From NCBI RefSeq assembly GCF_003609635.1, contig NZ_MCIA01000017.1, forward strand, positions 1 through 64,000: a DNA stretch of 64,000 bases. Direction: 5' to 3'. Numbering within the stretch: the stretch's first letter is position 1; each line of letters opens with the position of its first letter. Below are positions 43,314-52,456 of the stretch, piece by piece. The translations under genes and the position numbers were made by a program. Origin of the DNA: Lacrimispora algidixylanolytica (GTDB lineage Bacteria; Bacillota; Clostridia; Lachnospirales; Lachnospiraceae). The notes under the pieces are model-generated. The model worked only from the letters and a program-made list of their open reading frames with translations. It did not search any database and was not told the origin of the DNA.

Positions 43314-44495
43314 CTAATAATATGTGATTGTAACCTTTTTCCCCATTTCTTCTACCGCATGCTTAAGCTGATCCACAAGATTTTGGCGTATGCCAAGATC
43401 AAAGGGCAGACCTGGGTTTTGATATGCACTATTAATCGCCATTCCAACATACAAATTAAGCTCCGTACAGTCCTCAATTAACATCTTTGCGACCAAAGAG
43501 CCTCCATTTGGTTTATCCAACTCCTTAAAGTATTCCTCTGTCACGGACTGATTTTTTACAAACTGCTTTAAAAGCTTTAAAACCCGGTTCAGGGTCAGAA
43601 CGCCTTCTGTTACAAGCTCCACCCCATCAAGCGTGGCAATGGGGGGAATATCTGGGTCATAGTAATGAAGGGAAACAGAAAGCTTCTTTCCAATCTCTCT
43701 GGATACAATATTTGCGCTGGTTCCCCCGCAGACGATTCGTTTGGTGGTATCATCTCCTGAGAGAAACTCGCTTACCATTGAGACATCATCCCGTTTGCTT
43801 TTGGGTGGCCCAGTCATTAAATGTACCGGCTTCCTGTCAATGATCCTCATAACTGCAACTGTGGTATCATCGCCGGGCCGGTACTGGTAAAGCTCATCAC
43901 AGGCCGTTGTAAGGGCCGAGGCAAGTCGTATGGCTGAGATGGTCAGACGATACTGCTTTACCGCATAAGAAGCCACATCCTCCCACAGCCACCCGAAATT
44001 AAGAAGCTGTCCCACTCCCGCATGAATGGTGCCATCACTCAAAAGAATCAGGGCATCTCCCTTTTTAACCCGAAACCTGTATTCATTGATTGTCTTATCT
44101 CGTATGATCCTCGTGTTTTGAGGAATCGGAACAAGGCTCCCATCCCTGATAAAGATACAGCTTGGATTATCAAACTCCACCAGATAAGCCTCACCGCTGT
44201 TAAACACCTGCAAAATACTAAACGTGGAGTAAGCCACCTGCCGCACCTGACAAACCGGAAGCGTCTCTACTATGGTTTCCACACATTCCTCTAATGTGGC
44301 TCCATTTAAAAACATGGTGCCAAGGATTTTGGAAGTCATGGTTGCCAAAATATTTGCTTTTACTCCGCTTCCCATTCCATCGGCCAGAATCATTAGATTG
44401 GATTCATCCGTTTGCAAAAATTCTACTTTATCCCCGCAAAGAACTTCATTGAACTTATTAAGGCTTTTGTAAGCAGCATCTACTGTAATTCCCAT
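43314..44495 (-). CDS. SpoIIE/PP2C-type serine phosphatase of the hydrogenase sensor module
   Basis: 393 residues. PP2C-like metal sites 'MILADGMGSGVKA' and 'LILLSDGTIHAGV', and 'RPGDDTTVAVMRI' typical of SpoIIE domains occupy the N-terminal half; the C-terminal half (about 215-393) has no recognised domain but contains 'RIVCGGTSANIVSREIG'. The start overlaps the sensory hydrogenase stop as TGATG. This pair matches group C3 [FeFe] hydrogenases, where an H2-sensing hydrogenase signals through a phosphatase. Target unknown; an anti-sigma antagonist is typical. Confidence 0.9.
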   Translation of the reverse strand: MGITVDAAYKSLNKFNEVLCGDKVEFLQTDESNLMILADGMGSGVKANILATMTSKILGTMFLNGATLEECVETIVETLPVCQVRQVAYSTFSILQVFNSGEAYLVEFDNPSCIFIRDGSLVPIPQNTRIIRDKTINEYRFRVKKGDALILLSDGTIHAGVGQLLNFGWLWEDVASYAVKQYRLTISAIRLASALTTACDELYQYRPGDDTTVAVMRIIDRKPVHLMTGPPKSKRDDVSMVSEFLSGDDTTKRIVCGGTSANIVSREIGKKLSVSLHYYDPDIPPIATLDGVELVTEGVLTLNRVLKLLKQFVKNQSVTEEYFKELDKPNGGSLVAKMLIEDCTELNLYVGMAINSAYQNPGLPFDLGIRQNLVDQLKHAVEEMGKKVTITYY

Positions 44496-46228
44496 CACCG
44501 AACCTCGCTTTCGCTTCCTTCATCCAATAAAGATCTGCAAAGCTTCGTCAATGTGGTTTTTGTCTCTGCTGTGGTTTCCCCCAACAGCCCTGCGATTTCC
44601 TGGGCCACCATCATCTGCTTGTGGATAACCTTCTGAGCCAAATCAATGGTCTCCAGCTTTTTTTCGTATTCCTGCTTTGCCAGTTCTTCTTCTCTCGTAA
44701 TATCGATAAATGTAGCTAAAACCATATCCTCTTTTTCAACGTAAACAATGTTCTGCATGGTGGAAAAGCCATATTCCCCGTAGCTCACCTTTTTTCCATG
44801 AATCTTTTGATGGGTTTTATATACCCATTGGAAATCAGAAGGATCAATAAACTCGTATAAATACATCGTTAGAGCCTCCTGTCTGCTTTTTCCAAAGTAT
44901 TTCTCGCCCACTCCAGAAAATTCCAGGATTTTCATGTCTTTATCCACAATCAGTACAATATTTGGTGAAGTTTCCAACACAAGATTAGAAAGGGACTCTG
45001 CCTTTTCATTCATAAAAGGAATGCACATATTAAGTTCTGCCTTTTTCTGAAATACAGCGATCGCCTTTTCACGGCATGTGGAATAACCGCAGGCTCCGCA
45101 GTTTAGCTCATCCTCCGGTTTACGTTTTCCTGTCATCTTAAAAATCTCTTTGATCTGGGCCTCGGTGGGCATAACTTCCTCTGGTGCCCGGTTCATAAAA
45201 TGCTTTTGAAATGATAACTGGTCCATGATAGGATTAATCTCTTCCCATGGAACCGGTTCCTTCTCAATAGTTTCTTCCATATCCAGCTTTACTTTAAACC
45301 GGGAGATCTTCTCATCTTCCACCAATGGGCCGTTGATGCAGCCACCGGAACATACGTTCATCTCAATAAAGCAACCTTCCATGGTACCCTCTGTTATACT
45401 ATCACAAAGATCCATACAGTTGCGAATGCCATGGACATAAAGCTTCCGGTAATGATCTCCTTCCTTTTCCGTCGCCAGCACAGAACTGATGATTCCGTTG
45501 GCGACCGGGTAAAGGCGGTTTACTCTGGGGTTCTGGTTGGTAAATGGGATATCCTCACAAGATTCGATAGAAATCCCTTCCTCTAAGAGCCATCTCTTAA
45601 TATCGACAAAACTTAAAACCGCATCAATATATCCAGCATGGCGGGCATCCTCTGCCTCCTTCTTCTTGGCAATACAAGGACCGAGAAACACCACCTTTGT
45701 ATCATAACCCATCTCCGTCTTCAAAAGCTTTCCATGAGCGATCATAGGTGATACTACCGGTGCCAGATAAGGAATTAACTGCGGATAATAAATCTCCACT
45801 AAGTCATTGACGCCAGGACAGCAGGTGGTGATGATGGTGTCCATCTTCCCTTCCTTTAACAGCCGAGTATACTCTGCCGTCACAAGGGCGGCCCCTTCTG
45901 CGGTCTCTCTGACATCGGTAAAACCAAGCTTTCGCAGTGCTCCGTTTATCTGGCCAATGGAGTCGTATTTTAATAGCCCCATATAAGATGGTGCCAGGGA
46001 GATTATGGTTCTCTCCCCACGGCTTATATATCCCTTGACCAGATCCAGATCACTGATCAGAGTTTTGGCAGACTGTGGACATACCTGCATGCATTTACCA
46101 CATAAAATGCATTGATCCGGCATGATCTCTGCCAGTTCGTTTTTGATCATGACTGCCTTGACTTCACAGTTACGAATACATTTGTAGCAGTGTTTGCATT
46201 TGGTAGCCTTGAAATCAATGATTCCCAT
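44495..46228 (-). CDS. hydS: HydS-like sensory [FeFe] hydrogenase with PAS domain
   Basis: 577 residues. Two N-terminal [4Fe-4S] motifs ('CKHCYKCIRNCEVKA', 'CILCGKCMQVCPQSA'), an H-cluster domain with 'TTCCPGVNDLVEIYYPQL', 'GPCIAKKKEA' and 'NVCSGGCINGP', an extra four-Cys [4Fe-4S] domain 'LNCGACGYSTCREKA', then a PAS domain (about 400-500) and a coiled tail. This is the group C putative H2 sensor layout. The ATG at 46228 has GGAGG upstream; a TTG two codons earlier is rejected. In an operon with a 2Fe-2S protein and SpoIIE-type phosphatase. Confidence 0.93.
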   Translation of the reverse strand: MGIIDFKATKCKHCYKCIRNCEVKAVMIKNELAEIMPDQCILCGKCMQVCPQSAKTLISDLDLVKGYISRGERTIISLAPSYMGLLKYDSIGQINGALRKLGFTDVRETAEGAALVTAEYTRLLKEGKMDTIITTCCPGVNDLVEIYYPQLIPYLAPVVSPMIAHGKLLKTEMGYDTKVVFLGPCIAKKKEAEDARHAGYIDAVLSFVDIKRWLLEEGISIESCEDIPFTNQNPRVNRLYPVANGIISSVLATEKEGDHYRKLYVHGIRNCMDLCDSITEGTMEGCFIEMNVCSGGCINGPLVEDEKISRFKVKLDMEETIEKEPVPWEEINPIMDQLSFQKHFMNRAPEEVMPTEAQIKEIFKMTGKRKPEDELNCGACGYSTCREKAIAVFQKKAELNMCIPFMNEKAESLSNLVLETSPNIVLIVDKDMKILEFSGVGEKYFGKSRQEALTMYLYEFIDPSDFQWVYKTHQKIHGKKVSYGEYGFSTMQNIVYVEKEDMVLATFIDITREEELAKQEYEKKLETIDLAQKVIHKQMMVAQEIAGLLGETTAETKTTLTKLCRSLLDEGSESEVR

Positions 46229-46230
46229 GA

Positions 46231-46470
46231 TCAAAGCCTCCCTATAATTTCCCTGTCAAAAAACTCCCTCGTGTCTTCTGGCTTTAAAGAATACAACTGG
46301 CCATCAACGGTCACACAAACGCCGCTTACGCAATTACCGCTGCAAAAGGAACCATTTAAATCCACCTGTTCCTCCAGATGACGCTCCTTTACCATAGACT
46401 GAAGCTGTGCTACGACTTCCCTTGACCCCTTTAAATGGCATGCGCTGCCGATACAGATTGTAACTCTCAT
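46231..46470 (-). CDS. Thioredoxin-like [2Fe-2S] ferredoxin
   Basis: 79 residues. 'ICIGSACHLKGSREVV' (C-x4-C) and 'NGSFCSGNCVSGVCV' (C-x3-C) ligate one [2Fe-2S] cluster, as in the NuoE C-terminal domain. First gene of the hydS-phosphatase operon, with GGAGGGG upstream. Probably passes electrons to or from the sensory hydrogenase. Confidence 0.9.
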   Translation of the reverse strand: MRVTICIGSACHLKGSREVVAQLQSMVKERHLEEQVDLNGSFCSGNCVSGVCVTVDGQLYSLKPEDTREFFDREIIGRL

Positions 46471-46629
46471 GAGTATTACCCCTCCTATTTTCCCCTTGTT
46501 ATTGCTTCCCCTATTAAAATATTATCGCATATCAATGTGGGGTTATCAATAAATTTTTACCGATTAGGTGTATTTTTTGCAATACACATTATTTTGACTA
46601 ACACTCGGTTCTGCCTGGTGGCATCCATC

Positions 46630-46661
46630 AAAAAACAGGACCAGAAGTTTCCTCTAGTCCC
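46630..46661 (-). terminator. Terminator of the purine nucleoside phosphorylase gene
   Basis: On the minus strand GGACTAGA-GGAAAC-TTCTGGTCC followed by TGTTTTTT, 20 bp after the stop codon. Confidence 0.75.
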
Positions 46662-46680
46662 ATTTCTACTTATCTCTATC

Positions 46681-47511
46681 TTATTTCCCTGCAATCTTTG
46701 TAATAGAAGCTGTAATTAACTTCTTAAAGATTGGAGCCACCCTGTCAGCTGTCTCCTGAACCTCAGCATGACTTAATGGCTGATCTGTGATGCCACAGGC
46801 CATATTGGTAATACAAGAGATGCCACATACCTTCATGCCCATGTGGTTGGCTGCAAGAGCCTCACAGGCGGTACTCATCCCTACAGCATCTGCTCCCAGA
46901 ATCCGACACATCTGTACTTCAGCTGGAGATTCATATGCTGGGCCTGATAACTGAAGATATACACCTTCTTGAAGTTCAATCCCCTCTTCTTTTGCCACTT
47001 CCTTAATGATGCCACGAAGCTCTCTGCGGTAAACATCACTCATATCTGGGAATCTTGGGCCTAATTCTTCTATGTTTTCTCCAAGTAATGGGGAAGGAAC
47101 AGAGGTCGCAATATGATCCCTAATCAGCATGAAATCTCCTGCATGATATTCCTTATTTACACCGCCGCAGGCGTTGGTAAGAAGCAGAGTCTTAGCACCT
47201 AATAATCCCATTAATCTAGTAGGGAGCACCACATCTGTCATAGGATATCCTTCATAAAAATGAACACGTCCCTGCATGATAACTACTGGAACCTTATTTA
47301 CATAACCAAAAATAAATCTTCCTTTATGTCCTGCAACGGTTGATACAGGAAACCCTTCAATATCATTATAATTAATGGTAGTAACGACTTCTATTTCCTC
47401 TGCGTATTCTCCAAGGCCGGAACCAAGGATTAGGGCGACTTCCGGAACAAAATCCGTTTTTTCCCTAACACTTTTCAAACAATTCTGTAATTTTTCATAT
47501 ACTTGATTCAT
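46681..47511 (-). CDS. punA: Purine nucleoside phosphorylase (trimeric, PunA type)
   Basis: 276 residues. 'LILGSGLGEYAEEI', 'GHKGRFIFG', 'QGRVHFYEGYPM', 'LTNACGGVNKEYHAGDFMLIRDHI' and 'VGMSTACEALAANHMGMKVCGISCITN' are diagnostic. It cleaves guanosine and inosine with phosphate in purine salvage. Single-gene unit with its own terminator. Confidence 0.96.
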   Translation of the reverse strand: MNQVYEKLQNCLKSVREKTDFVPEVALILGSGLGEYAEEIEVVTTINYNDIEGFPVSTVAGHKGRFIFGYVNKVPVVIMQGRVHFYEGYPMTDVVLPTRLMGLLGAKTLLLTNACGGVNKEYHAGDFMLIRDHIATSVPSPLLGENIEELGPRFPDMSDVYRRELRGIIKEVAKEEGIELQEGVYLQLSGPAYESPAEVQMCRILGADAVGMSTACEALAANHMGMKVCGISCITNMACGITDQPLSHAEVQETADRVAPIFKKLITASITKIAGK

Positions 47512-47599
47512 TCGCTTTTATCTCCCTTCACATTCCTGCAGATTCAAAAATACAGGTATTTTTAGTATATCACAAATTCTAATATAACTCATCTAAATT

Positions 47600-47629
47600 T
47601 TGACAAATTAGACGGCACAATGATATACT
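47600..47629 (+). promoter_or_regulatory. Promoter of the NMT1-type ABC operon
   Basis: TTGACA (47600-47605), 18-bp spacer, TATACT (47624-47629), followed by a 72-bp leader to the first ATG. The leader shows no TPP riboswitch or S-box pattern by eye. Confidence 0.6.
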
Positions 47630-47701
47630 GAATTTGTCCATTTACCGATATATGGAAATTAATTTCAAGCATATTTTGTAACATAAAAAGGGAGGATTCA
47701 T

Positions 47702-48760
47702 ATGAAAAAAATGTTATCACTGCTAATGGTTTTTACAATGGCTTTCACCGCATTGACTGGTTGTTCCGGAAAAAAGACTGGCCCGGAAACAAACCCAAAG
47801 GACACCACTGCGGCAACGTCACAAGAAGTTACTCAATCAGAAACAACCACGGCTAAGAAGGGCGGCTATCCCCTGAAAATAGGCTCTTTAAAAGGCCCTA
47901 CCTCCATGGGACTGGTGGAGCTTAAAGATAAGGCTGACAAGGGAACCTCTGAGGGCAGCTATGAGTTTATCATGGTAACCGCAGCTGATGAGCTGCTAGG
48001 GAAAATCGTAAACAAAGAACTAGATGTTGCTTTGGTACCTGCCAATATGGCTTCCATTCTTTATACAAAAACAAACCATGAAATCACAGTTCTTGACATC
48101 AATACCCTTGGCGTACTTTATGGAATATCAGGAGATGCCTCCATTAAAACCACTGCCGACTTAAAAGGAAAAACAATATATCTCACCGGAAAGGGAACCA
48201 CTCCAGATTATGTTTTGCAGCACATATTAAAAACCAATGGGCTAACCACAGAAGATGTAACTTTAGAATATAAGTCAGAGGCAACAGAAGTAGCTTCTCT
48301 TTTAAAAGAAAAACCAGAGGCCGTTGGCATCCTTCCCCAACCCTTCGCAACCGCAGCCATCACCCAAAACGATAAGCTGAGCGTGGTTCTTGACTTAACA
48401 AAAGAGTGGGATGCAAAAGCAAAAGCAGAGGGAGGAAGCCTTGTAACAGGCGTGACCATCTGCAGAAATGACGTATTAAAAGAACACAAAGAAGCTGTGG
48501 ATACCTTTATGTTGGAACATAAAAAATCAGCTGAATTTGTCAATTCCAATGTAAGCGAAGCAGCCGCTTTGGTGGTATCTTCTGGCATAATCGAGAAGGC
48601 ACCTATTGCAGAAAAGGCCATTCCATACTGCAGTATTACTTATATTGAAGGGAAAGAGATGAAGTCCCTTTTAAGCGGATACTTAAACGTAATCTTTGGC
48701 ATAGAACCAACCTCTGTGGGGGGATCTCTTCCTGATGATTCCTTCTATTACATGCCATAA
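47702..48760 (+). CDS. ABC transporter substrate-binding lipoprotein (NMT1/SsuA-like)
   Basis: 352 residues. Lipobox LTGC at Cys22, a Thr-rich linker, then an NMT1/SsuA-type binding fold: 'PLKIGSLKGPTSMGLVEL', 'VNKELDVALVPANMASILY', 'DLKGKTIYLTGKGTTPDYVL' and 'KPEAVGILPQPFATAAI'. These bind pyrimidine precursors, sulfonates, nitrate or similar. Operon with a permease and an ATPase. Ligand unknown; no thiamine riboswitch precedes it. Confidence 0.88.
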   Translation: MKKMLSLLMVFTMAFTALTGCSGKKTGPETNPKDTTAATSQEVTQSETTTAKKGGYPLKIGSLKGPTSMGLVELKDKADKGTSEGSYEFIMVTAADELLGKIVNKELDVALVPANMASILYTKTNHEITVLDINTLGVLYGISGDASIKTTADLKGKTIYLTGKGTTPDYVLQHILKTNGLTTEDVTLEYKSEATEVASLLKEKPEAVGILPQPFATAAITQNDKLSVVLDLTKEWDAKAKAEGGSLVTGVTICRNDVLKEHKEAVDTFMLEHKKSAEFVNSNVSEAAALVVSSGIIEKAPIAEKAIPYCSITYIEGKEMKSLLSGYLNVIFGIEPTSVGGSLPDDSFYYMP

Positions 48761-48787
48761 TTCTAACCTATAGATAAGGAGACTTTC

Positions 48788-49558
48788 ATGAAATCAGCCA
48801 CCGTCCGGTTTAAAAGCACCGGTATGATCCTCTTTTGGCTCTTGCTGTGGCAGGTGGCAAGCGTCGCCCTTCACAACAATATTATTTTAGTCGGCCCTCT
48901 TGAGGTAATCCATTCACTGCTCTTTCAGGCTTTTACAGTGGAGTTTTGGAAGACCATTGCATTTTCCTTTGGAAAAATCAGCCTTGGCTTTTTCCTGGCT
49001 TTTATGGCTGGTATCATAATCGGAGGCGCTGCCTACCGTTTTCCTTTGCTGGAGGACTTCTTACAACCTCCAGTTTCATTTTTAAAGTCTGTACCAGTCG
49101 CTTCTTTTATTATTCTGGCACTGATTTGGATTGGATCAGAGAATCTATCCTTATTTATTTCCTTTTTAGTTGTATTTCCCATGATCTACATCCATACCAT
49201 GGCAGGCTTACGAAGCGCTGATAAAAAGCTTCTTGAAATGGCAAGAGTATTTCGTATGCCTCCATTCAAAAAACTATATTACATTTATCGTCCTGCTCTT
49301 CTTCCTCATCTCATCAGTGGATGCCGAGTCGCGCTTGGTATGAGCTTTAAATCTGGAATAGCAGCAGAGGTCATCGGAGTTCCCGGCCATTCCATTGGAG
49401 AGAGGCTGTATATGGCAAAAATCTATTTAAGCACGGCCGATTTATTTGCCTGGACACTGGTGATTGTTGTAATCAGTGCTGCCTTTGAAGCTCTATTTTT
49501 ACGGGTTTTATCCCTGGCATCTCCCACCTCAGTCCTTGTAAAAAGAAGGGAGGAATAA
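48788..49558 (+). CDS. ABC transporter permease (SsuC/TauC type)
   Basis: 256 residues, about six membrane helices, with the coupling-loop pattern 'LLEMARVFRMPPFKKLYYIYRPALLPHLISG' and 'SWKS'-like 'MSFKSGIAAEVIG'. Family of BPD_transp_1 permeases used by taurine, sulfonate and HMP/thiazole importers. AAGGAG precedes the ATG. Confidence 0.9.
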   Translation: MKSATVRFKSTGMILFWLLLWQVASVALHNNIILVGPLEVIHSLLFQAFTVEFWKTIAFSFGKISLGFFLAFMAGIIIGGAAYRFPLLEDFLQPPVSFLKSVPVASFIILALIWIGSENLSLFISFLVVFPMIYIHTMAGLRSADKKLLEMARVFRMPPFKKLYYIYRPALLPHLISGCRVALGMSFKSGIAAEVIGVPGHSIGERLYMAKIYLSTADLFAWTLVIVVISAAFEALFLRVLSLASPTSVLVKRREE

Positions 49559-49561
49559 GTT

Positions 49562-50143
49562 ATGGAACTGAATGTAGCACATCTAAACTTATCCTTTCAA
49601 GGACTTAAAGTCTTATCAGATGTTAACTTTTCCCTTCATTCTGGCTCGGTTTACTGCCTTATGGGACCATCAGGATCAGGGAAAACTTCATTTTTTAAGA
49701 TTCTTTTGGGAATCTTAGAAGCTGATTCTGGCCTCATTGAGGCTCCTTCTGATCTTAAAATTGTCGCAGTTTTTCAGGAAGATCGTCTTTGCGAGGAATT
49801 TTCACCCATTGAAAATCTCACTATGACGGTTCCAGGCCACTCAAAAGAGCTTCAAAAAAGAGCCAGGGAAGTCCTTTTAAATCTTTTGCCCAGAGAATCC
49901 CTCACCCGTCCGGTATCCACCTTAAGCGGTGGTATGAAGCGGCGAGTCGCCATTGGAAGGGCCTTATGGGTGCCCTCCGATGTTATCGTAATGGATGAGC
50001 CCTTTACTGGACTTGATCACGAAACAAAGAAAAACGTAATGAGCTATATCAAAGAATGTACCAAGGATAAACTAGTAATTATCAGTACCCATCAGTCTGA
50101 GGATGCCTCACTTTTGAATGGTACATTAATCAGTCTTTCATGA
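49562..50143 (+). CDS. ABC transporter ATP-binding protein (SsuB/TauB type)
   Basis: 193 residues, shorter than the usual 240-250 but with all functional motifs: Walker A 'GPSGSGKTS', Q-loop 'VAVFQEDRL', signature 'STLSGGMKRRVAIGRAL', Walker B 'DVIVMDEPFTGLD' and H-loop 'ISTHQ'. It energises the preceding permease. The missing part is the C-terminal extension rather than the core. Confidence 0.93.
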   Translation: MELNVAHLNLSFQGLKVLSDVNFSLHSGSVYCLMGPSGSGKTSFFKILLGILEADSGLIEAPSDLKIVAVFQEDRLCEEFSPIENLTMTVPGHSKELQKRAREVLLNLLPRESLTRPVSTLSGGMKRRVAIGRALWVPSDVIVMDEPFTGLDHETKKNVMSYIKECTKDKLVIISTHQSEDASLLNGTLISLS

Positions 50144-50171
50144 AAGGAACGAAAAAACAGTTCATAAAAAC

Positions 50172-50236
50172 AAAAAACGCATTGGCAATATCCTACCCCG
50201 TACGAAACGGGAGGATATCAACCAATGCGTTTTTTA
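50172..50236. terminator. Large bidirectional terminator
   Basis: AAAAAACGCATTGG (50172-50185) pairs with CCAATGCGTTTTTT (50222-50235), with inner ATATCCT/AGGATAT and CCCGT/ACGGG pairs. Ends the ABC operon (+) and the lipoprotein gene (-). Confidence 0.92.
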
Positions 50237-50253
50237 TAATATTTGATATACTA

Positions 50254-50952
50254 TTATTTTAATTTTAAAGTCTTAAGAGATGCTTCTACCTGATCGATTA
50301 CAGCTTTATCTTCAGATACTAAGGTAGCGGAAGCACTAAGGTATTTTTTAGTGGCTGCATCATAGGAACCGCTAATAGCGAAATAGCGTACTCCATCCTG
50401 AGGAGACTTATAGCGAATGGCATAATCAAACTTCTGACTTCCGTTTTTGCCGTTTTCTACATTATAACGAACAAATTCCATGCCTTCTCCCCTGTCAACC
50501 AGTTTCTTATACTCTTCCATGGTTGCAGGATAAACTTCTCTTGCGCCGTCTGCATCTTCACCTTCTGCATAAGTAACTTCTACAATATCGCTTCCGCTTG
50601 GTGAGGTAAAGGAAGCTACGCTTTCATCTCCATCTTCATCCACGCTCCAGCCAGATGGTGGTGTAATCTCATATTTTCCAGAAGCTGATGTAAATACGCC
50701 AGAGGTAATGCTTCCTGCATCAGCAGAAGTCTTCTGCACATAAGCAGTTGTCTCTTCACTTTCTGCTTCCTTGGTATCTTCAGCATCTGAAGCTTTGCTT
50801 CCCTCTTCTTTGGACTCGGAAGATGCTACGGTAGCTGACGCTTCCTTCGTGGATTCTGGCTGCTTTGTATTATTTTTTGATCCACATGCGGTAGCTGCCA
50901 CCATTACTGTCATGGCTAATGCTATCGCTGCCAACAAATTTTTTCTTCTCAT
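50254..50952 (-). CDS. Lipoprotein of unknown function
   Basis: 232 residues. Signal peptide with lipobox ATAC (Cys23), a Ser/Glu/Lys-rich linker (about 25-75), then a globular domain of about 150 residues ('KYEITPPSGWSVDEDGDESVASFTS', 'ISGSYDAATKKYLSASATLVS') that looks like the PsbP/MOG1-type fold of many small lipoproteins. Start at ATG 50952 with AAGGAG upstream; an in-frame GTG three codons earlier is inside the ribosome site. No operon partner. Function not assigned. Confidence 0.75.
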   Translation of the reverse strand: MRRKNLLAAIALAMTVMVAATACGSKNNTKQPESTKEASATVASSESKEEGSKASDAEDTKEAESEETTAYVQKTSADAGSITSGVFTSASGKYEITPPSGWSVDEDGDESVASFTSPSGSDIVEVTYAEGEDADGAREVYPATMEEYKKLVDRGEGMEFVRYNVENGKNGSQKFDYAIRYKSPQDGVRYFAISGSYDAATKKYLSASATLVSEDKAVIDQVEASLKTLKLK

Positions 50953-51071
50953 AATAATCACTCCTTCTAATCAGTTTTATTTCTTGTGACGTGGAGAATT
51001 ATATCATGATAAAAAGGAAAAGTATAGGGTATTAAAGGAACTGAAAGAATCCCCAAAAATTCTTAATAATT

Positions 51072-51542
51072 TTACCAAGTTCTTTTCGAATCTTCTAATT
51101 TAAGAAGTTTAGTCTTAATAGGAAGTCCGCCTCCATACCCTACCAGGCTACCATTTGCCCCAATGACTCTGTGACAGGGAATTATAATAGAAATAGGATT
51201 GCGATTATTTGCCATTCCAACCGCACGACATGCCTTAGGATTACCAATGGCTACTGCAATATCCTTATAACTTCTAACCTCTCCATAAGGAATGGTTAAA
51301 AGCGAGTCCCATACCTGCATTTGAAATTTAGTCCCCTCAGGCCTAAGAGGCAAATCAAATTTCACTCTTTTGCCTTCCATATACTCTTCTATCTGTAAAG
51401 CTGCTTGTTCTATTAAAGGTGTTCTTTCTCTAATTGCTCCCTCAGGCTCCGTAACCTGAAATTCTAAACCAAGAATTGCTTCCTCATCACATACTAATGT
51501 TAAAGTTCCAATCTTGCTTTCCATGGTATCCCAGTATCTCAT
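51072..51542 (-). CDS. ogt: Methylated-DNA--protein-cysteine methyltransferase
   Basis: 156 residues. Active site 'IPCHRVIGANGSLVGYGGG' with acceptor Cys in PCHR, and 'FQMQVWDSLLTIPYGEVRSYKDIAVAIGNPKACRAVGMANNRNP'. Repairs O6-alkylguanine by transfer to itself. The start is ATG 51542 behind AAGGAG; the frame stays open 31 codons upstream without a site. Confidence 0.95.
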   Translation of the reverse strand: MRYWDTMESKIGTLTLVCDEEAILGLEFQVTEPEGAIRERTPLIEQAALQIEEYMEGKRVKFDLPLRPEGTKFQMQVWDSLLTIPYGEVRSYKDIAVAIGNPKACRAVGMANNRNPISIIIPCHRVIGANGSLVGYGGGLPIKTKLLKLEDSKRTW

Positions 51543-51775
51543 AGACAGCATCTCCTTTCTCTTATGGTTCATTTTAATTTCTTTCATTATATCATAGGTA
51601 ATTTCAAATATCATAGGATTAACCACCAGAATCAAAACATCCTTTTGTTTTTAAACATTCCTTATAATTCCTTTCGAATGTTTATGAAATGTTTATCGAC
51701 TGGTCAAACTTCCGTCACAATTTCCAGATATACTAATAAATGTAAAGGACCCCACCTTTTAATATTGACTTTTTA

Positions 51776-51828
51776 TTTTTCATACTCAACCGGCAGGATT
51801 AAGAAATTAATCCTGCCGGTTCCTCCAT
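51776..51828. repeat. Hairpin element, copy A
   Basis: TTTTTCATAC, then AACCGGCAGGATTAA / TTAATCCTGCCGGTT (15-bp perfect stem, GAAA loop), then TCCTCCAT. The outer blocks recur at 55332-55374. The 430-bp gap 51543-51972 contains nothing else but this element and the tRNA promoter. There is no clean T-run on either side, so it is not a standard terminator. Confidence 0.55.
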
Positions 51829-51903
51829 TTCAGGAACAAAACCTCCAAAAAACCACGTAAAATCAAGCTTTTTAAATAATTAAAACTTTTTTTAATATTA
51901 TTG

Positions 51904-51932
51904 TTGACAAAAGTATATACATCAGATATAAT
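51904..51932 (+). promoter_or_regulatory. tRNA operon promoter
   Basis: Perfect consensus TTGACA (51904-51909), 17-bp spacer, TATAAT (51927-51932), 40 bp before the first tRNA. Confidence 0.85.
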
Positions 51933-51972
51933 AACTCTTGCGTTGGAGAAATGCAACAAACGCAAATCACCT

Positions 51973-52046
51973 CGGGGTGTGGCTCAGCTTGGTAGAGCGC
52001 CTGGTTTGGGACCAGGAAGTCGCAGGTTCGAATCCTGTCACCCCGA
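51973..52046 (+). tRNA. tRNA-Pro (anticodon TGG)
   Basis: 74 nt cloverleaf; anticodon stem CTGGT/ACCAG with loop TTTGGGA reading TGG; T-arm GCAGGTTCGAATCCTGT; acceptor CGGGGTG/CACCCCG. CCA is not encoded. Confidence 0.95.
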
Positions 52047-52086
52047 CTGAGATAAAACTGTCAAAAGAGTAATCTCAAACACTTTT

Positions 52087-52157
52087 GCGGGTGTGGTTCA
52101 ATGGTAGAACGCTAGCCTTCCAAGCTAGACGCGTGGGTTCGATTCCCATCACCCGCT
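52087..52157 (+). tRNA. tRNA-Gly (anticodon TCC)
   Basis: 71 nt; anticodon stem CTAGC/GCTAG with loop CTTCCAA; acceptor GCGGGTG/CACCCGC. Confidence 0.95.
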
Positions 52158-52160
52158 CTT

Positions 52161-52234
<74 letters not shown>

Positions 52235-52265
52235 TTCTACATCTCTAACCAAGATGTGGAATTAT

Positions 52266-52340
52266 GGTGGGTATGGCGAAGGTGGTTATCGCGCCAGATT
52301 GTGGCTCTGGAGGCCCAGGGTTCGAATCCCTGTACTCACC
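52266..52340 (+). tRNA. tRNA-His (anticodon GTG)
   Basis: 75 nt including the G at position -1 opposite C73; anticodon stem CCAGA/TCTGG with loop TTGTGGC; acceptor GTGGGTA/TACTCAC. Confidence 0.94.
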
Positions 52341-52381
52341 TTTTCCCTTTTAGGGAATTTTTTTTTATCTGGAGTTTTTAT

Positions 52382-52453
52382 TGGGCTATCGCCAAGCGGT
52401 AAGGCACAGGACTTTGACTCCTGCATTCGTTGGTTCAAATCCAACTAGCCCAG
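52382..52453 (+). tRNA. tRNA-Gln (anticodon TTG)
   Basis: 72 nt; anticodon stem CAGGA/TCCTG with loop CTTTGAC; acceptor TGGGCTA/TAGCCCA. Confidence 0.95.
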
Positions 52454-52456
52454 TAT

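Noticed and set aside
47630-47701. Possible TPP riboswitch before the NMT1-type ABC operon
   Set aside because: The 72-bp leader is too short and lacks the CTGAGA and ACCTGATCTGG-like conserved blocks.
49562-50143. ATPase of 193 residues taken as truncated
   Set aside because: Walker A, Q-loop, signature, Walker B and H-loop are all present in order; only the variable C-terminal extension is missing, and the gene ends right before its terminator.
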